This document shows, piece by piece, positions 1-9,179 of a stretch of DNA of 64,000 nucleotides. This stretch comes from Methylobacterium sp. J-070. Lineage in GTDB: Bacteria > Pseudomonadota > Alphaproteobacteria > Rhizobiales > Beijerinckiaceae. A model generated the notes under the pieces. It saw only the letters and a list, made by a program, of their open reading frames with translations. It ran no database searches and had not been told where the DNA came from. The first letter of the stretch is position 1. Each line of letters opens with the position of its first letter. The stretch is from the NCBI RefSeq assembly GCF_022829385.1, contig NZ_JAKSXX010000290.1, positions 124,001-188,000 on the forward strand. Reading direction: 5' to 3'. Position numbers and translations under genes: made by a program.

Positions 1-245
1 CCCGGGACGGCAGCGAGAAGACCTATGTCCAGGACCGGATGCGCGAGAACGGCGCCGACCTGTGGAAGTGGCTGGAGGGCGGCGCGCATTTCTACGTCTG
101 CGGCGACGCCAAGCGCATGGCCAAGGATGTCGAGCGGGCGATCATCGACGTCGCAGCCAGCCACGGCGGAAAGAGCCCCGAGGATGCCGTCGCCTATTTC
201 GCCGCGCTGAAGAAGGCCGGACGGTATCAGGCCGACGTGTACTGA
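1..245 (+). CDS. Sulfite-reductase-type flavoprotein (CysJ-like), C-terminal fragment
   Basis: The reading frame is open from the left edge (codons begin at position 3) and ends with TGA at 243-245, so only about 80 C-terminal residues are visible. They contain the end of a ferredoxin-NADP+ reductase-type NADPH-binding module: YVQDRM, then GAHFYVCGDA, then RMAKDVE, and the terminal DVY typical of CysJ and NADPH-P450 reductase-like diflavin proteins. Such proteins pass electrons from NADPH through FAD and FMN to a redox partner. It sits 186 bp upstream of nasA on the same strand. By inference it may be the electron donor of the assimilatory nitrate reductase rather than of sulfite reductase. 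The N-terminal FMN part lies outside the window, so subunit type cannot be settled. Confidence 0.85.
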   Translation, partial: RDGSEKTYVQDRMRENGADLWKWLEGGAHFYVCGDAKRMAKDVERAIIDVAASHGGKSPEDAVAYFAALKKAGRYQADVY

Positions 246-431
246 CCGGCCCCGACTCCGTGCGGGCCGCGACGTTCACGTCCGGGCCCGCGCGACACGC
301 GACGCGCCCCTCGCCCGCACGGGCGCGGGGACACGCGCCCCATCCGGCGACGCGGCGGAGCTTCTGCGGGAGGGCGCGAGCGGCCCGCCTCTTGCGGGCA
401 CCGTGAACAAAAGACCTTCGAGGACCCAGCC

Positions 432-3128
432 ATGCCCCTGTCCGTGGCAGATCCGACGGTGCGGACCACCTGCCCCTATTGCGGGGTCGGGTGCGGCGTG
501 CTTGCCACCCCGGACGGGCAGGGGGGCGCCGCCATCGCGGGCGACACCGAGCACCCGGCCAATTACGGCCGCCTGTGCTCCAAGGGCTCGGCGCTCGGCG
601 AGACGCTGTCGCTGGAGAACCGCCTGCTCCACCCGCAGGTCGACGGCGCCCGGGCCTCGTGGGACGCCGCCCTCGACACCGTCGTGGGCAAGTTGCGCGC
701 TGTCGCCGAGGAACACGGGCCGGACGCGATCGCCTTCTATCTGTCGGGGCAGTTGCTGACCGAGGATTACTACGTCGCCAACAAGCTCGCGAAGGGCTTC
801 ATCGGCACGCCGCACGTCGACACCAACTCGCGGCTGTGCATGTCGAGCGCCGTGGCGGCGCACCGGCGGGCCTTTGGCTCCGACACGGTCCCCGGCTGCT
901 ACGAGGATCTCGACGAGGCCGACCTGATCGTGCTCGTCGGCTCCAACACGGCCTGGTGCCATCCCGTCCTGTTCCGCCGCATGGCGGACGCGAAGGCAAG
1001 GCGCGGCACGCAGTTCGTGGTGATCGACCCCCGCCGGACCCAGACCGCGCAGGAAGCCGACCTGTTCCTCGGCATCAGGCCGGGCACCGACGTGACCCTG
1101 TTCTCCGGGCTCCTCGTCCACCTCTCCGACAACGGCTTCCGCGACCGCGCCTTCATCGATTCCCACACGGCCGGGCTCGACGGCGCCCTGGAACGCGCCC
1201 GCGCGATCGCGCCGGATGTGGCGACGGTCGCCGCCGCCACCGGCGTGCCGGAGGCCGACATCGCGGCGTTCTACGCCCTGTTCGCCGGGACCCGCCGGGT
1301 GGTCACGGCGTTCTCGCAGGGCGTGAACCAGTCGGCCCAAGGGACCGACAAGGGCAACAGCATCATCAACTGCCACCTGATCACCGGCCGCATCGGCGAG
1401 ACCGGGATGGGGCCGTTCTCGCTGACGGGCCAGCCCAACGCCATGGGCGGGCGCGAGGTCGGCGGCTTGGCCAACATGCTGGCCGCCCACATGCATTTCA
1501 GCCCCGAGGAGGTCGACCGGGTGCGCCGTTACTGGGCGGCGCCGCGGATCATCACCGGAGAGGGCATGAAGGCGGTCGCCCTGTTCGACGCGGTCGTCCG
1601 GGGCAAGATCAAGGCGCTCTGGGTGATGGGCACCAACCCGCTGGTCTCGATGCCGCAGGCCGACGTGATCCGCGAGGCCCTGAACGGCCTCGACCTCTAC
1701 GTGGTCTCCGAAGCGGTGGCGGATTCCGACACCGCCCTGGGCCTCGGCAAGACGACGGTGCTGCTGCCGGCCCTGGCCTGGGGCGAGAAGGACGGCACGG
1801 TGACCAATTCCGAGCGGCGGATCTCGCGCCAGCGCCGCTTCCTCGCCGGTCCCGGCGAGGCCCGGCCCGACTGGGCGGTGCTGTCGGAGGTCGGCCGCCG
1901 GCTCGGCCACGGCCGGGCCTTCGCGTTCGACTCCGCCGCCGCGATCTTCCGCGAGCATGCCGGCCTCTCGGCCTTCGAGAACAACGGCACCCGCGACTTC
2001 GACCTCGGCGCGCTGACCGACCTCAGCGATGCCGCCTACGACGTGAACCTGCCGGTCCAGTGGCCGATCCCGAAGCGGTCCGGCCCCCGGGGGGCGCCGC
2101 AGGGCCGGGCGCGCCTGTTCGGAGACGGGCGGTTCTACACCTTCGACCGGCGAGCGCGCTTCGTGGCGGTGCAGCCGCCGGGCCTCGCGCTGGCGGTCTC
2201 GGAAGCCTTTCCCCTGGTGCTCAACACCGGCCGGGTGCGCGACCATTGGCACACCATGACGCGGACGGGGAAGAGCCAGCGCCTCTCGGCGCACCGCGCC
2301 GTTCCGTTCGTCGAAGTGCACCCGGACGACGCGGCGGCCCGGGGCCTCACCGACGGCGGCATCGCCCGGCTCACAACCGAACTCGGCGAAGCCGAACTGG
2401 AGGTGGTGGTCACCGACACGGTCGTGCCGGGCTGCCTGTTCATGCCGATGCACTGGGGCGGCGCCTTCGCGTCGAAGGCCCGGGTCGGCGCCCTGGTGCG
2501 CGGCGTGCCGGATCCGGTCTCGGGCCAGCCCGAGCTGAAGGCGACCCCGGCCGCCATCGCCCCGGCCGCCTACCGGGCCCGCGGGTTCCTGCTGTCGCGC
2601 CGACAGGTGGCGATGCCCGACGCGTGGTGGTGGGCGCGGGCCGCGATCACCGGCGGCTGGGGTGCGCAATTCGCCACGACGGCGGGTTCCAGCGCCGCGG
2701 CCCTGATGATGCGCGGGCTGATCCGGAGCGAGGCCCTGTCGGGCTGCGAGCTGGCCGAATACGCCGACCACGCCCGCGACCGCTACCGCTGCGCGGTCTA
2801 TGACGGCGCGCGCCTCGTGGCGTGCCTCGCCTACGCCCCCGCGGCGGAGCGTCCGGACTGGGAGGCGGCCAAAGCCCTGTTCGCCACCGAGGAACCCGAG
2901 GCGGCTGAACGTCGGGCGCTGCTCTCGGGCCGCGCCGCCACCGCCGCGGCGGGTCCGGTGGTCTGCGCCTGTCACGGGGTCGGCGCCGACGTGATCGCCG
3001 CCACCATCGCGGCCGGCGCCGGCTCCGTGGAGTCGGTGGGCGCCGCCTGCAAGGCCGGCACGAATTGCGGCTCGTGCATACCGGAGATCCGCAAGATGCT
3101 GACCGGGCAGACCGCCCGCGCCGCGTGA
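432..3128 (+). CDS. nasA: Assimilatory nitrate reductase, catalytic subunit
   Basis: This 898-residue molybdopterin oxidoreductase reduces nitrate to nitrite in the cytoplasm for nitrogen assimilation. The N-terminus carries the [4Fe-4S] ligands C14, C17, C21 and C49 (CPYCGVGCG then GRLCSKG). A bis-MGD molybdopterin core and dinucleotide-binding domain follow, with the conserved stretches GQPNAMGGREVGG and MGTNPLVSMP. A BFD-like [2Fe-2S] domain is fused at the C-terminus, with CxC at C845/C847 and CxxC at C879/C882. This C-terminal cluster is known in NasA proteins that take electrons from a separate flavoprotein. The first ATG of the frame, placed just before the cluster, is the natural start. 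Position between a CysJ-like flavoprotein and siroheme synthase supports an assimilatory role. No signal peptide is seen, unlike periplasmic NapA. Confidence 0.95.
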   Translation: MPLSVADPTVRTTCPYCGVGCGVLATPDGQGGAAIAGDTEHPANYGRLCSKGSALGETLSLENRLLHPQVDGARASWDAALDTVVGKLRAVAEEHGPDAIAFYLSGQLLTEDYYVANKLAKGFIGTPHVDTNSRLCMSSAVAAHRRAFGSDTVPGCYEDLDEADLIVLVGSNTAWCHPVLFRRMADAKARRGTQFVVIDPRRTQTAQEADLFLGIRPGTDVTLFSGLLVHLSDNGFRDRAFIDSHTAGLDGALERARAIAPDVATVAAATGVPEADIAAFYALFAGTRRVVTAFSQGVNQSAQGTDKGNSIINCHLITGRIGETGMGPFSLTGQPNAMGGREVGGLANMLAAHMHFSPEEVDRVRRYWAAPRIITGEGMKAVALFDAVVRGKIKALWVMGTNPLVSMPQADVIREALNGLDLYVVSEAVADSDTALGLGKTTVLLPALAWGEKDGTVTNSERRISRQRRFLAGPGEARPDWAVLSEVGRRLGHGRAFAFDSAAAIFREHAGLSAFENNGTRDFDLGALTDLSDAAYDVNLPVQWPIPKRSGPRGAPQGRARLFGDGRFYTFDRRARFVAVQPPGLALAVSEAFPLVLNTGRVRDHWHTMTRTGKSQRLSAHRAVPFVEVHPDDAAARGLTDGGIARLTTELGEAELEVVVTDTVVPGCLFMPMHWGGAFASKARVGALVRGVPDPVSGQPELKATPAAIAPAAYRARGFLLSRRQVAMPDAWWWARAAITGGWGAQFATTAGSSAAALMMRGLIRSEALSGCELAEYADHARDRYRCAVYDGARLVACLAYAPAAERPDWEAAKALFATEEPEAAERRALLSGRAATAAAGPVVCACHGVGADVIAATIAAGAGSVESVGAACKAGTNCGSCIPEIRKMLTGQTARAA

Positions 3129-3177
3129 TTGTCTGATACACTCCGTGCGAAGACAGACCGGCCGTCCGACCCCACCG

Positions 3178-3290
3178 CCTCATCCCGAGGTGCGGCGCAG
3201 CCGCCTCGAAGGACCCCTCCAGACGGCATCGCGATCCCTGGAGGCCGCCTGCGAGGCCTCCGCCGCGCTCCGGCACCGCAGGATGAGGGC
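3178..3290. repeat. Family A long palindromic repeat, copy 1 (diverged)
   Basis: An imperfect inverted repeat between nasA and cysG. The left arm begins CCTCATCCCGAGGTGC and the right arm ends GGCACCGCAGGATGAGG. The middle carries CCTCGAAGGA and GAGGCCTCCG. Three better copies occur at about 19823, 22251 and 42472. This copy has more mismatches, so it is probably older. Confidence 0.75.
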
Positions 3291-3332
3291 GTGGGCGGGA
3301 CCGGCCCGATCAGGACGATTCAGGACGGACCC

Positions 3333-4805
3333 GTGAGCGATTCCCCCCTGCGCGCAGCCCGCGCGCCCCGCGAGACCAAGGCCGCCGGCCTGGAGCCGCT
3401 GGCGGTTCTGCCCGTCTTCGTGCCGCTGCGCGGCAAGCGCGTGGTGCTCGCCGGCTCGTCCGGGGGAGCGCCCTGGAAGGTGAAGGTCCTGGCCGCGGCC
3501 GGGGCTCACGTGGACGTCTACGCCCCCGAGCCCAGCGACGAGTTGCTGGCGGTCCCGGGCGAGATCGTCGACGGGCAGGTGGTGCTGCACGCGCGCGCCT
3601 GGAGGCCCGACGACCTCTGGGGCGCGGCCTTCTGCATCGGGGCCCTGGAGGACGAGGCCGACTGCGTCGCCTTCGTGGCGGCCGCCCGCGGGGCCGGCGC
3701 CATCGTCAACGCGGTGGACCGGCCGCATCTCTGCGACGTGAAGTTCGGCGCGATCGTCAACCGCTCGCCGCTGGTGGTGGGCATCTCCACCGAGGGCGCC
3801 GCGCCGGTTTTCGGCCAGACCGTCCGCGCGCGGATCGAGGCGATGCTGCCCCGCGGGTTCAGTCGCTGGGTCGCGGCCGCCCGGGACTGGCGGGACGGCG
3901 TGACCGCGCGCTTCCACGGGTTCAGTGAACGACGCAGCTTCTGGGAGCGCTTCACCGACCGCGCCTTCGCGGAACCCGACCGGGCGCCGTCCGATACGGA
4001 CTTGGCCGAGCTGCTCGGCGAGACCGAGGCCGCCCCGAAGGGTGGGGCCGTGACCCTGGTGGGTGCGGGCCCCGGCGACGCGGAGCTGCTGACCCTCAAG
4101 GCCCTCCGGGCGCTCCGCAACGCCGACGTGATCCTGTACGACGACCTCGTCGCGCCGGAGATCCTCGACTACGCCCGCCGCGAGGCCCGCACCATGCTGG
4201 TGGGCAAGACCGGCCACGGCCCGTCCTGCCGGCAGGACGACATCAACGCGCTGATGGTGCAGCTCGCCCGCTCGGGCAAGCAGGTGGTCCGGCTGAAATC
4301 CGGCGATCCGCTGGTCTTCGGCCGGGCGGGCGAGGAGATCGAGGCCTGCCGGGCCGCCGGCATCGCCGTCACCGTGGTGCCGGGCGTCTCGGCCGCCCAG
4401 GGTGCGGCGGCGGCCCTCGGCCTGTCCCTGACCCACCGCGACGCCGCCCGCCGCCTGCAGTTCGTCACCGGCCACGACCGTCGCGGCGCCCTGCCGGACG
4501 ATCTCAACTGGGGCGCCCTCGCGGATCCGAGCGTCACCACGGTGGTGTACATGCCCAAGCGCACCCTGCGGGCGCTCCTCGCCCGGGCGGTGGAGGAGGG
4601 CCTTGCCCCCTCGACTCCGGCGCTCCTCGTGTTCAACGCCACGCGCCCGAACCAGCAGGCCCTGCGCGGCACGGCGGTCGACCTCGCCGACCGGGTCGAG
4701 GCGGCCGGTCTCGACGGGCCGGCCCTTCTGATGGTCGGCGCGGCGTTCTCGGAGATGCGGGGCGCGCTTCCCGCCGAAGCGGAGCCGAGCCGCGTGGCGG
4801 TTTGA
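3333..4805 (+). CDS. cysG: Siroheme synthase (uroporphyrinogen-III methyltransferase / precorrin-2 dehydrogenase)
   Basis: A 490-residue CysG-type enzyme making siroheme, the cofactor of nitrite and sulfite reductases. Residues about 25-220 form the NAD-binding dehydrogenase/ferrochelatase module. Its dinucleotide loop reads AGSSGGAPWKVK instead of the commoner GGGxVAxRK. From about residue 236 the SUMT methyltransferase begins (VGAGPGDAELLT, VRLKSGDPLVFGR, VVPGVSAA), which methylates uroporphyrinogen III with SAM. The frame is open from 3129, but that extension translates a palindromic repeat. I therefore place the start at GTG 3333, shortly before the conserved region. It lies downstream of nasA, as expected for a nitrate assimilation locus. 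A nitrite reductase gene is not in the window. Confidence 0.92.
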   Translation: MSDSPLRAARAPRETKAAGLEPLAVLPVFVPLRGKRVVLAGSSGGAPWKVKVLAAAGAHVDVYAPEPSDELLAVPGEIVDGQVVLHARAWRPDDLWGAAFCIGALEDEADCVAFVAAARGAGAIVNAVDRPHLCDVKFGAIVNRSPLVVGISTEGAAPVFGQTVRARIEAMLPRGFSRWVAAARDWRDGVTARFHGFSERRSFWERFTDRAFAEPDRAPSDTDLAELLGETEAAPKGGAVTLVGAGPGDAELLTLKALRALRNADVILYDDLVAPEILDYARREARTMLVGKTGHGPSCRQDDINALMVQLARSGKQVVRLKSGDPLVFGRAGEEIEACRAAGIAVTVVPGVSAAQGAAAALGLSLTHRDAARRLQFVTGHDRRGALPDDLNWGALADPSVTTVVYMPKRTLRALLARAVEEGLAPSTPALLVFNATRPNQQALRGTAVDLADRVEAAGLDGPALLMVGAAFSEMRGALPAEAEPSRVAV

Positions 4806-4883
4806 GGCGAAGACCGAGCCGGCCGGCACGCGCCCGAGAGCCGTCGGCGGCGCCGACGAACCGACGCGGCCGGCCCGCGCCGA

Positions 4884-5786
4884 TCAGGTCTCGCCGGCCA
4901 CGAAGGCCCGCATCAGGTAGTTGGCGATCGCCATCGGCGGCGGCGCCTGGATCCCCTCGGGGTGCGTGCCCGCCAGCATGGCCGCGACATCGGACCGGGT
5001 GAACCAGCGGGCATCCTCCAGCTCGCTCGGATCGGCCACGATGGTCCCGTCGAGGGCCTCGGCGGCGCAGCCGAGCATCAGCGACGACGGGAACGGCCAC
5101 GGCTGCGAGGTGCGGTAGGTGACCGCGCCGACGCGGATCCGCGTCTCCTCGAAGACCTCGCGGCGCACCGCGTCCTCGATCGTCTCGCCGGGCTCGAGGA
5201 AGCCCGCGAGGCAGGAGAACATGTGCGGCCGGAAATGCGGCCCGCGGCCCAAGAGGCAGGTCTCGCCGCGGCGCACCAGCATGATCACCACCGGGTCGAC
5301 CCGGGGGAAGTGGTGGGCCGCGCAGGACGGGCATTCGCGGCGGAAGCCGCCGGCCTTCGCCAGAGTCGCCGTGCCGCAATTGGCACAGAAGCCGTGGCGG
5401 GCGTGCCAGTCCAGCATCGACTTGGCCACCGCCAGAAGCCCCAGCTCGTCGGCCTCCACGGCCGACTCGGTGGCGATCGAGCGGAGATCGAGGGTCCGGG
5501 TCCGGTCGTCGGCGAACCGCTCGGCCGATGCGGCGGGGGCCGCGGCGGCGAAGACCGGTCGCCCGTCCCGGTGCCCGAGGAAGATCCGCATCGCGGTGTC
5601 GAGACCGGCCGCGTCGGCCGGGGCGACCAGCGCGCTCCCCCCGCGCAGGACGATCCGGTCGCCGCAGATCAAGACCAGATGGGCATCGGGCGCGTCGAAG
5701 GCGGGCACCGCCGCCTCGGGCTGCTCTGCCGAATGCCGGTCGAGACGGTTCAGGACGAAGCCCAGGGTGTCGCGGGGGTCGGTCAT
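4884..5786 (-). CDS. nudC: NADH pyrophosphatase NudC
   Basis: A 300-residue Nudix hydrolase that cleaves NAD(H) to NMN(H) and AMP, and in other bacteria removes NAD caps from RNA. A four-cysteine zinc ribbon is visible (C134, C137, C152, C155). The Nudix box follows at residues 195-217 (GFLEPGE, then RREVFEE), and then the NudC-specific SQPWPFPSS array. The usual Gly near the end of the Nudix box is Arg (EETRI). I use ATG 5786 because it falls just after the upstream HIT gene ends at 5795 and removes a 37-residue extension overlapping that gene. The 8 bp spacing to the HIT gene suggests a two-gene operon. The gene converges with cysG. Confidence 0.93.
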   Translation of the reverse strand: MTDPRDTLGFVLNRLDRHSAEQPEAAVPAFDAPDAHLVLICGDRIVLRGGSALVAPADAAGLDTAMRIFLGHRDGRPVFAAAAPAASAERFADDRTRTLDLRSIATESAVEADELGLLAVAKSMLDWHARHGFCANCGTATLAKAGGFRRECPSCAAHHFPRVDPVVIMLVRRGETCLLGRGPHFRPHMFSCLAGFLEPGETIEDAVRREVFEETRIRVGAVTYRTSQPWPFPSSLMLGCAAEALDGTIVADPSELEDARWFTRSDVAAMLAGTHPEGIQAPPPMAIANYLMRAFVAGET

Positions 5787-5794
5787 GATGGGAT

Positions 5795-6214
5795 TCAGGC
5801 CGCGGTGAACAGGGCGCCGGCGCGCTCGAGGAGCTGAGCGCGGGCGTGGAGCGGGTAGGGCTTGCGCGTCTCGAAGCCCCAGACGGGCCCGGGCCAAGCC
5901 GGATCCGAGCGGAAACGTCCGACCACGTGGACGTGGAGCTGGGCCACCACGTTGCCGAGGGCACCGACATTCACCTTGTCGGGACTGGACAGGGCCTGAA
6001 TCACGCCGACGGCGAGACGGATCTCGCGCCAGAGCGTGTCCGCATCGGCCTCGGACAGGTCTGTGACCTCGGCCACGGCCGGGCGGCGCGGCACCAGGAT
6101 CAGCCAGGGGAACCGGGCATCGTCCATCAGGAGGACGCGGCTCAGGGTGAGGTCGCCCACCTCGGCGGTGTCGGCGGCCAGGCGCGGGTCGAGGGTGAAG
6201 TGCGAGTCGCTCAT
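5795..6214 (-). CDS. HIT-family nucleotide-binding protein
   Basis: A 139-residue cytoplasmic protein of the histidine triad superfamily, which hydrolyses or transfers nucleoside phosphoramidates and related nucleotides. The motif is QLHVHVVGR at about residues 92-100. H94 and H96 are present, but the third triad position is Val98, as in a bacterial subgroup with a shortened motif, so classical HINT activity cannot be assumed. The protein lies 8 bp upstream of nudC and is probably co-transcribed, which fits a shared role in nucleotide housecleaning. Confidence 0.85.
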   Translation of the reverse strand: MSDSHFTLDPRLAADTAEVGDLTLSRVLLMDDARFPWLILVPRRPAVAEVTDLSEADADTLWREIRLAVGVIQALSSPDKVNVGALGNVVAQLHVHVVGRFRSDPAWPGPVWGFETRKPYPLHARAQLLERAGALFTAA

Positions 6215-6302
6215 CGCCGACCGATGTAGCGCAGCGCGCGCGCCGGCGCGCGTTCCGACGGCGAAAACGGTGACGCAGCCCCGGGGTACACGGCCGGTCC
6301 GA

Positions 6303-6908
6303 TCAGAGCCCCGGCACGACCCCCTGCCGTCCGACCGCGACCGTGCCCGCCTCGAGGGCGCCGTCCGCCTCCGAGCGCGCGAAGATCGTGACGGCGGCGC
6401 CGGGTTCGAGCAGGGCCTTCTCGCCGGGCGAGAGCTGGGTCACCGGCGTGTCGGCGGGGATGTCGAAGGTCGATTGGCCGCCGCGATAGGCGAGCCCGAG
6501 CCGGAGCGGCGCACCGCCCCGGAGGTCGGCCACCCAGCCGGCCGTCAGGGTGGCGCCGGGCTCGCCGTCCCAGGGTTGGGTCCCGGCCTCGAACCCGCGC
6601 TCGGAGGGGGAATACAGCGTCACCGACAGGGCGCGCCGCGGCTCCGACCCCGGGGCGCCGACCACGCTGACATAGCTCTCCGGCTTGATCGCCCGGAGGG
6701 CCGACTCGTTGACCGCGTAGACCCGGGTCCGCGGCGTCATCCGCAGGGTGAGGGTGCTGCCGCCGGCGCGCCGGATCTCCAGGCGGTCGGCCTCGGCCCG
6801 CATCACGACCCCGCGGAACCGGGCGGCCGCGGGCTCCGCCCGGACGGCGGCGACGGCGACCAGGGACAGCAGGGCGGCCAGGATGAGGCGTTGCACGGGT
6901 CTCGTCAC
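6303..6908 (-). CDS. Exported DUF5666-like protein of unknown function
   Basis: A 201-residue protein with a signal peptide (a hydrophobic run LILAALLSLVAVAAV, then a probable cleavage near AVRA-EPAAA). The mature part is beta-rich with short repeats such as FRGVVMRAEADRLEI and LTLRMTPRTRVYAV, which resembles OB-fold-like DUF5666 domains. The function is not known. The start is GTG 6908, preceded by GGGAG at a good distance. The longer open frame upstream overlaps the universal stress protein and is not coding. The DUF assignment is inferred from sequence feel and should be tested with a profile search. Confidence 0.65.
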   Translation of the reverse strand: MTRPVQRLILAALLSLVAVAAVRAEPAAARFRGVVMRAEADRLEIRRAGGSTLTLRMTPRTRVYAVNESALRAIKPESYVSVVGAPGSEPRRALSVTLYSPSERGFEAGTQPWDGEPGATLTAGWVADLRGGAPLRLGLAYRGGQSTFDIPADTPVTQLSPGEKALLEPGAAVTIFARSEADGALEAGTVAVGRQGVVPGL

Positions 6909-7003
6909 GGGGCTCCCAATCGCTGCGGGGCGGATGCCGGACCCGAACGCCGCTCCGGAGCCGCAGTTCCCCATCAGACCGCGCGGGCGCGGTCCCGCTC
7001 GTC

Positions 7004-7867
7004 TCAATGCGCCATCAGAACCGGCATGTCGGCGTGGGCGAGCACGTGACTGGTGACGCCCCCGAAGATCATCTGGCGCAGGCGGCTCTGAGTGTAGGCG
7101 CCCTTGATCAGCAGATCGCAGCCGAAGGCGCTGGCCTCGGCCAGGAAGGTCTCGCCCGGCGCGCGCCGGCCCGCCAGCAGGGCCCGGTGGGTCGCGTCCA
7201 CGCCCTCGCAGGCCAGGGCCTGGGCGAGGTCCTGCGCGGTCGGGCCCGGCACCATGCCGCCCTCGACGCTGAGCACCATCACCCGCGCGGCCTTCCGCAG
7301 GAACGGCATGGCGAAGGCCACGGCCCGGGCGGTCTCGGTGGAGCCGTTCCAGGCGATCAGAACCGCCTCGCCGAGGCTGGCCGGCGGGGTCGGCGGCGCG
7401 AGCAGGATCGGCCGGCCGCTCTCGAACAGGGCGGTCTCGAAGGTGGTCATGCGCGGCGCGTTGTCGGAGGTCCCCGGACGGCCCACCACGGTGGCCGAGA
7501 ACAGCCGCGCGTACTGGCCCAGGAACGCGTCGCCGGTGGGCACGTCCTGCCGCCACCGGTAACGCGGGCCCGCGTCGGCCACCCGGTCCGGGATGCACAA
7601 CCCGTCGCGGGCGTGGCGCGGGACGCCGGCGGCGTCCATGAAGGCGATGAACCGGCCGCCCGCCTCCTCGGCCTCGGCGCGGTCGGCCTCCTCGTCCCGC
7701 AGCCAGGTCATGCCGCCGACCATGTCGACCGGGACATATTCGGCGAGCGCCGGGCGCAGGGAGACGCCCTCGATCAGGCTGCCGAAGCGCGTCGCCGCCA
7801 GCCGCGTCGTCTCGAAGACGGAGGGCAGGGCGTCGTGCATCGCGACGGGTACGAGCAGAGTCTTCAT
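7004..7867 (-). CDS. Universal stress protein (UspA family)
   Basis: A 287-residue protein, roughly twice the length of single UspA proteins, so it probably holds two Usp-like folds. The N-terminal half starts MKTLLVPVAMHD. The C-terminal half, from about residue 170, has VLIAWNGSTETARAV and ends KGAYTQSR...GGVTSHVL...MPVLMAH. The classical ATP loop G-x2-G-x9-G(S/T) is altered there. The family is induced by starvation and oxidative stress, but biochemical roles vary. It is transcribed towards the DUF5666-like gene with about 95 bp between. Confidence 0.88.
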   Translation of the reverse strand: MKTLLVPVAMHDALPSVFETTRLAATRFGSLIEGVSLRPALAEYVPVDMVGGMTWLRDEEADRAEAEEAGGRFIAFMDAAGVPRHARDGLCIPDRVADAGPRYRWRQDVPTGDAFLGQYARLFSATVVGRPGTSDNAPRMTTFETALFESGRPILLAPPTPPASLGEAVLIAWNGSTETARAVAFAMPFLRKAARVMVLSVEGGMVPGPTAQDLAQALACEGVDATHRALLAGRRAPGETFLAEASAFGCDLLIKGAYTQSRLRQMIFGGVTSHVLAHADMPVLMAH

Positions 7868-7893
7868 GGCGGCGTCCTCCTCTGGGGCGAAGG

Positions 7894-9042
7894 CTAATCC
7901 GGGCGGCGTCCGTGGGGAACCGGTCCCGGGGCGGCGCGCACACGGATTTGCCCGTCGCCCGGGTCGAGGGCGGCCCGGAGCCGGCGGCTCAAGGGCCGCT
8001 CGACGAGGCGGTGGACGAGGAGGGCGGCCCCGACGCTGGCCAGCAGCATCGCGACCATGCCGCCCCAGGGGTGAAGCGCGGGGGCGAGGCCGAGCCGCAT
8101 CAGGACCTCACGTCCCAGACGCAGGACGAAGGGATGCACGAGATAAAGGGCGTAGGAGGCGTCGCCGAGGGCCGCGAGGGCGCGCAGTGGGGCCGGCCGG
8201 TGCGCGCTCTGCGCCGCATCGTGTCCCGGACCCAGGGACGCCGCCACCAGTAAGGCCGCCGGCACCCCGACGAGGAGCGGGCGCAGGATTCCGTCGGCGC
8301 CGTCCAGGCCGGCCAACGCCCGGGCGGCGAGCAGCAGGCCGAGGACGCCGAGCATCGCGAACCCGACCCGGACCGGGGCCGCCGGTCGGAAACCCTCTTG
8401 GTAGGCGAGGGCCAGGACGGCCCCCGCGGCGAATTCGAGAACGATGGGATCCGCCCAGAACCGGACCGGCAGCGGCAGATCCGGCACGACGGCGCCGGCC
8501 GCCGCGAGGAGCCCCAGGATCGCCACCAGCCAGGCCACGGCGGCGCGCCGGCCGAAGCCCAGACCGGCGGCGAAGAGGACGTAGAAGAAGGCCTCGTAGT
8601 TCAGGGTCCACCCCAATCCGTAGAGCGGCTGGACGGTGCCGTCGGGCCGGGCGGCCGGCCAGAACAGGAACCCGGCGAGGAGATAGGCGGGTTCGCGGGC
8701 CAGGGAGGCGGCCTCCCCGAGGAGGTCCGGACGCGCCAGGGCGAGGCCCAGATAGAGGAGGCTCGCCAGCCAGTAGAGCGGCACCACCCGGGCGATCCGG
8801 TGGGCGAGGAAACGGGCCCGGCCGCCCGGCGTCCCGCGCTGGCGCCCGCTCGCCAGCACGATGACGAAGCCGGAGATCACGAAGAACAGGTCGACCCCGC
8901 CCCACCAGGGCAGGAGCGTCCCGGGATCGAGGGAAGGGCCGGCGCCGCGCTCCGCCAGCAACCCAGCCTCGTGGCGCGCGTGGTGCCACGTGACCATCAG
9001 GGCCGCGACGGCGCGCAGGATCTGGATCGCGACGAGGGTCAC
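7894..9042 (-). CDS. Acyltransferase 3 family membrane protein (OafA/YrhL-like)
   Basis: A 382-residue integral membrane protein of the acyltransferase-3 family, which moves acetyl or other acyl groups onto cell-surface glycans, lipids or peptidoglycan. The family signature is clear: ILRAVAALMVTWHHARH at the N-terminus, then GGVDLFFVISGFVIVLAS, then ARFLAHRIARVVPLYW. About ten hydrophobic helices follow, ending in a basic tail. I use GTG 9042 because homology begins immediately after it. The 40-residue upstream extension is arginine-rich shadow sequence. The substrate cannot be told from sequence. Confidence 0.85.
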   Translation of the reverse strand: MTLVAIQILRAVAALMVTWHHARHEAGLLAERGAGPSLDPGTLLPWWGGVDLFFVISGFVIVLASGRQRGTPGGRARFLAHRIARVVPLYWLASLLYLGLALARPDLLGEAASLAREPAYLLAGFLFWPAARPDGTVQPLYGLGWTLNYEAFFYVLFAAGLGFGRRAAVAWLVAILGLLAAAGAVVPDLPLPVRFWADPIVLEFAAGAVLALAYQEGFRPAAPVRVGFAMLGVLGLLLAARALAGLDGADGILRPLLVGVPAALLVAASLGPGHDAAQSAHRPAPLRALAALGDASYALYLVHPFVLRLGREVLMRLGLAPALHPWGGMVAMLLASVGAALLVHRLVERPLSRRLRAALDPGDGQIRVRAAPGPVPHGRRPD

Positions 9043-9179
9043 CGGCCGATCCGCCGCCACGCGGAGGTCGGCGTCCCATCCGCGCCGACGATCCGGGCCG
9101 GCGCGGCACCGGGCCCGGAGCCGCGCACCATGCTGCGGAGGACGCTCACCCGGCCGACCCATCCGACGCGAAAACCGGA

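Noticed and set aside
276-2975. A 899-codon open frame on the minus strand opposite nasA
   Set aside because: It is the mirror of a strongly coding gene in a GC-rich genome, has His/Arg/Gly-rich composition and shows no recognisable domain.
3129-3332. N-terminal extension of siroheme synthase from 3129
   Set aside because: It translates a palindromic repeat and has no similarity to the family; GTG 3333 fits better.
4842-4858. A 7 bp GC hairpin between cysG and nudC as a terminator
   Set aside because: It has a three-base loop and no T-tract; in this GC content such hairpins are common.
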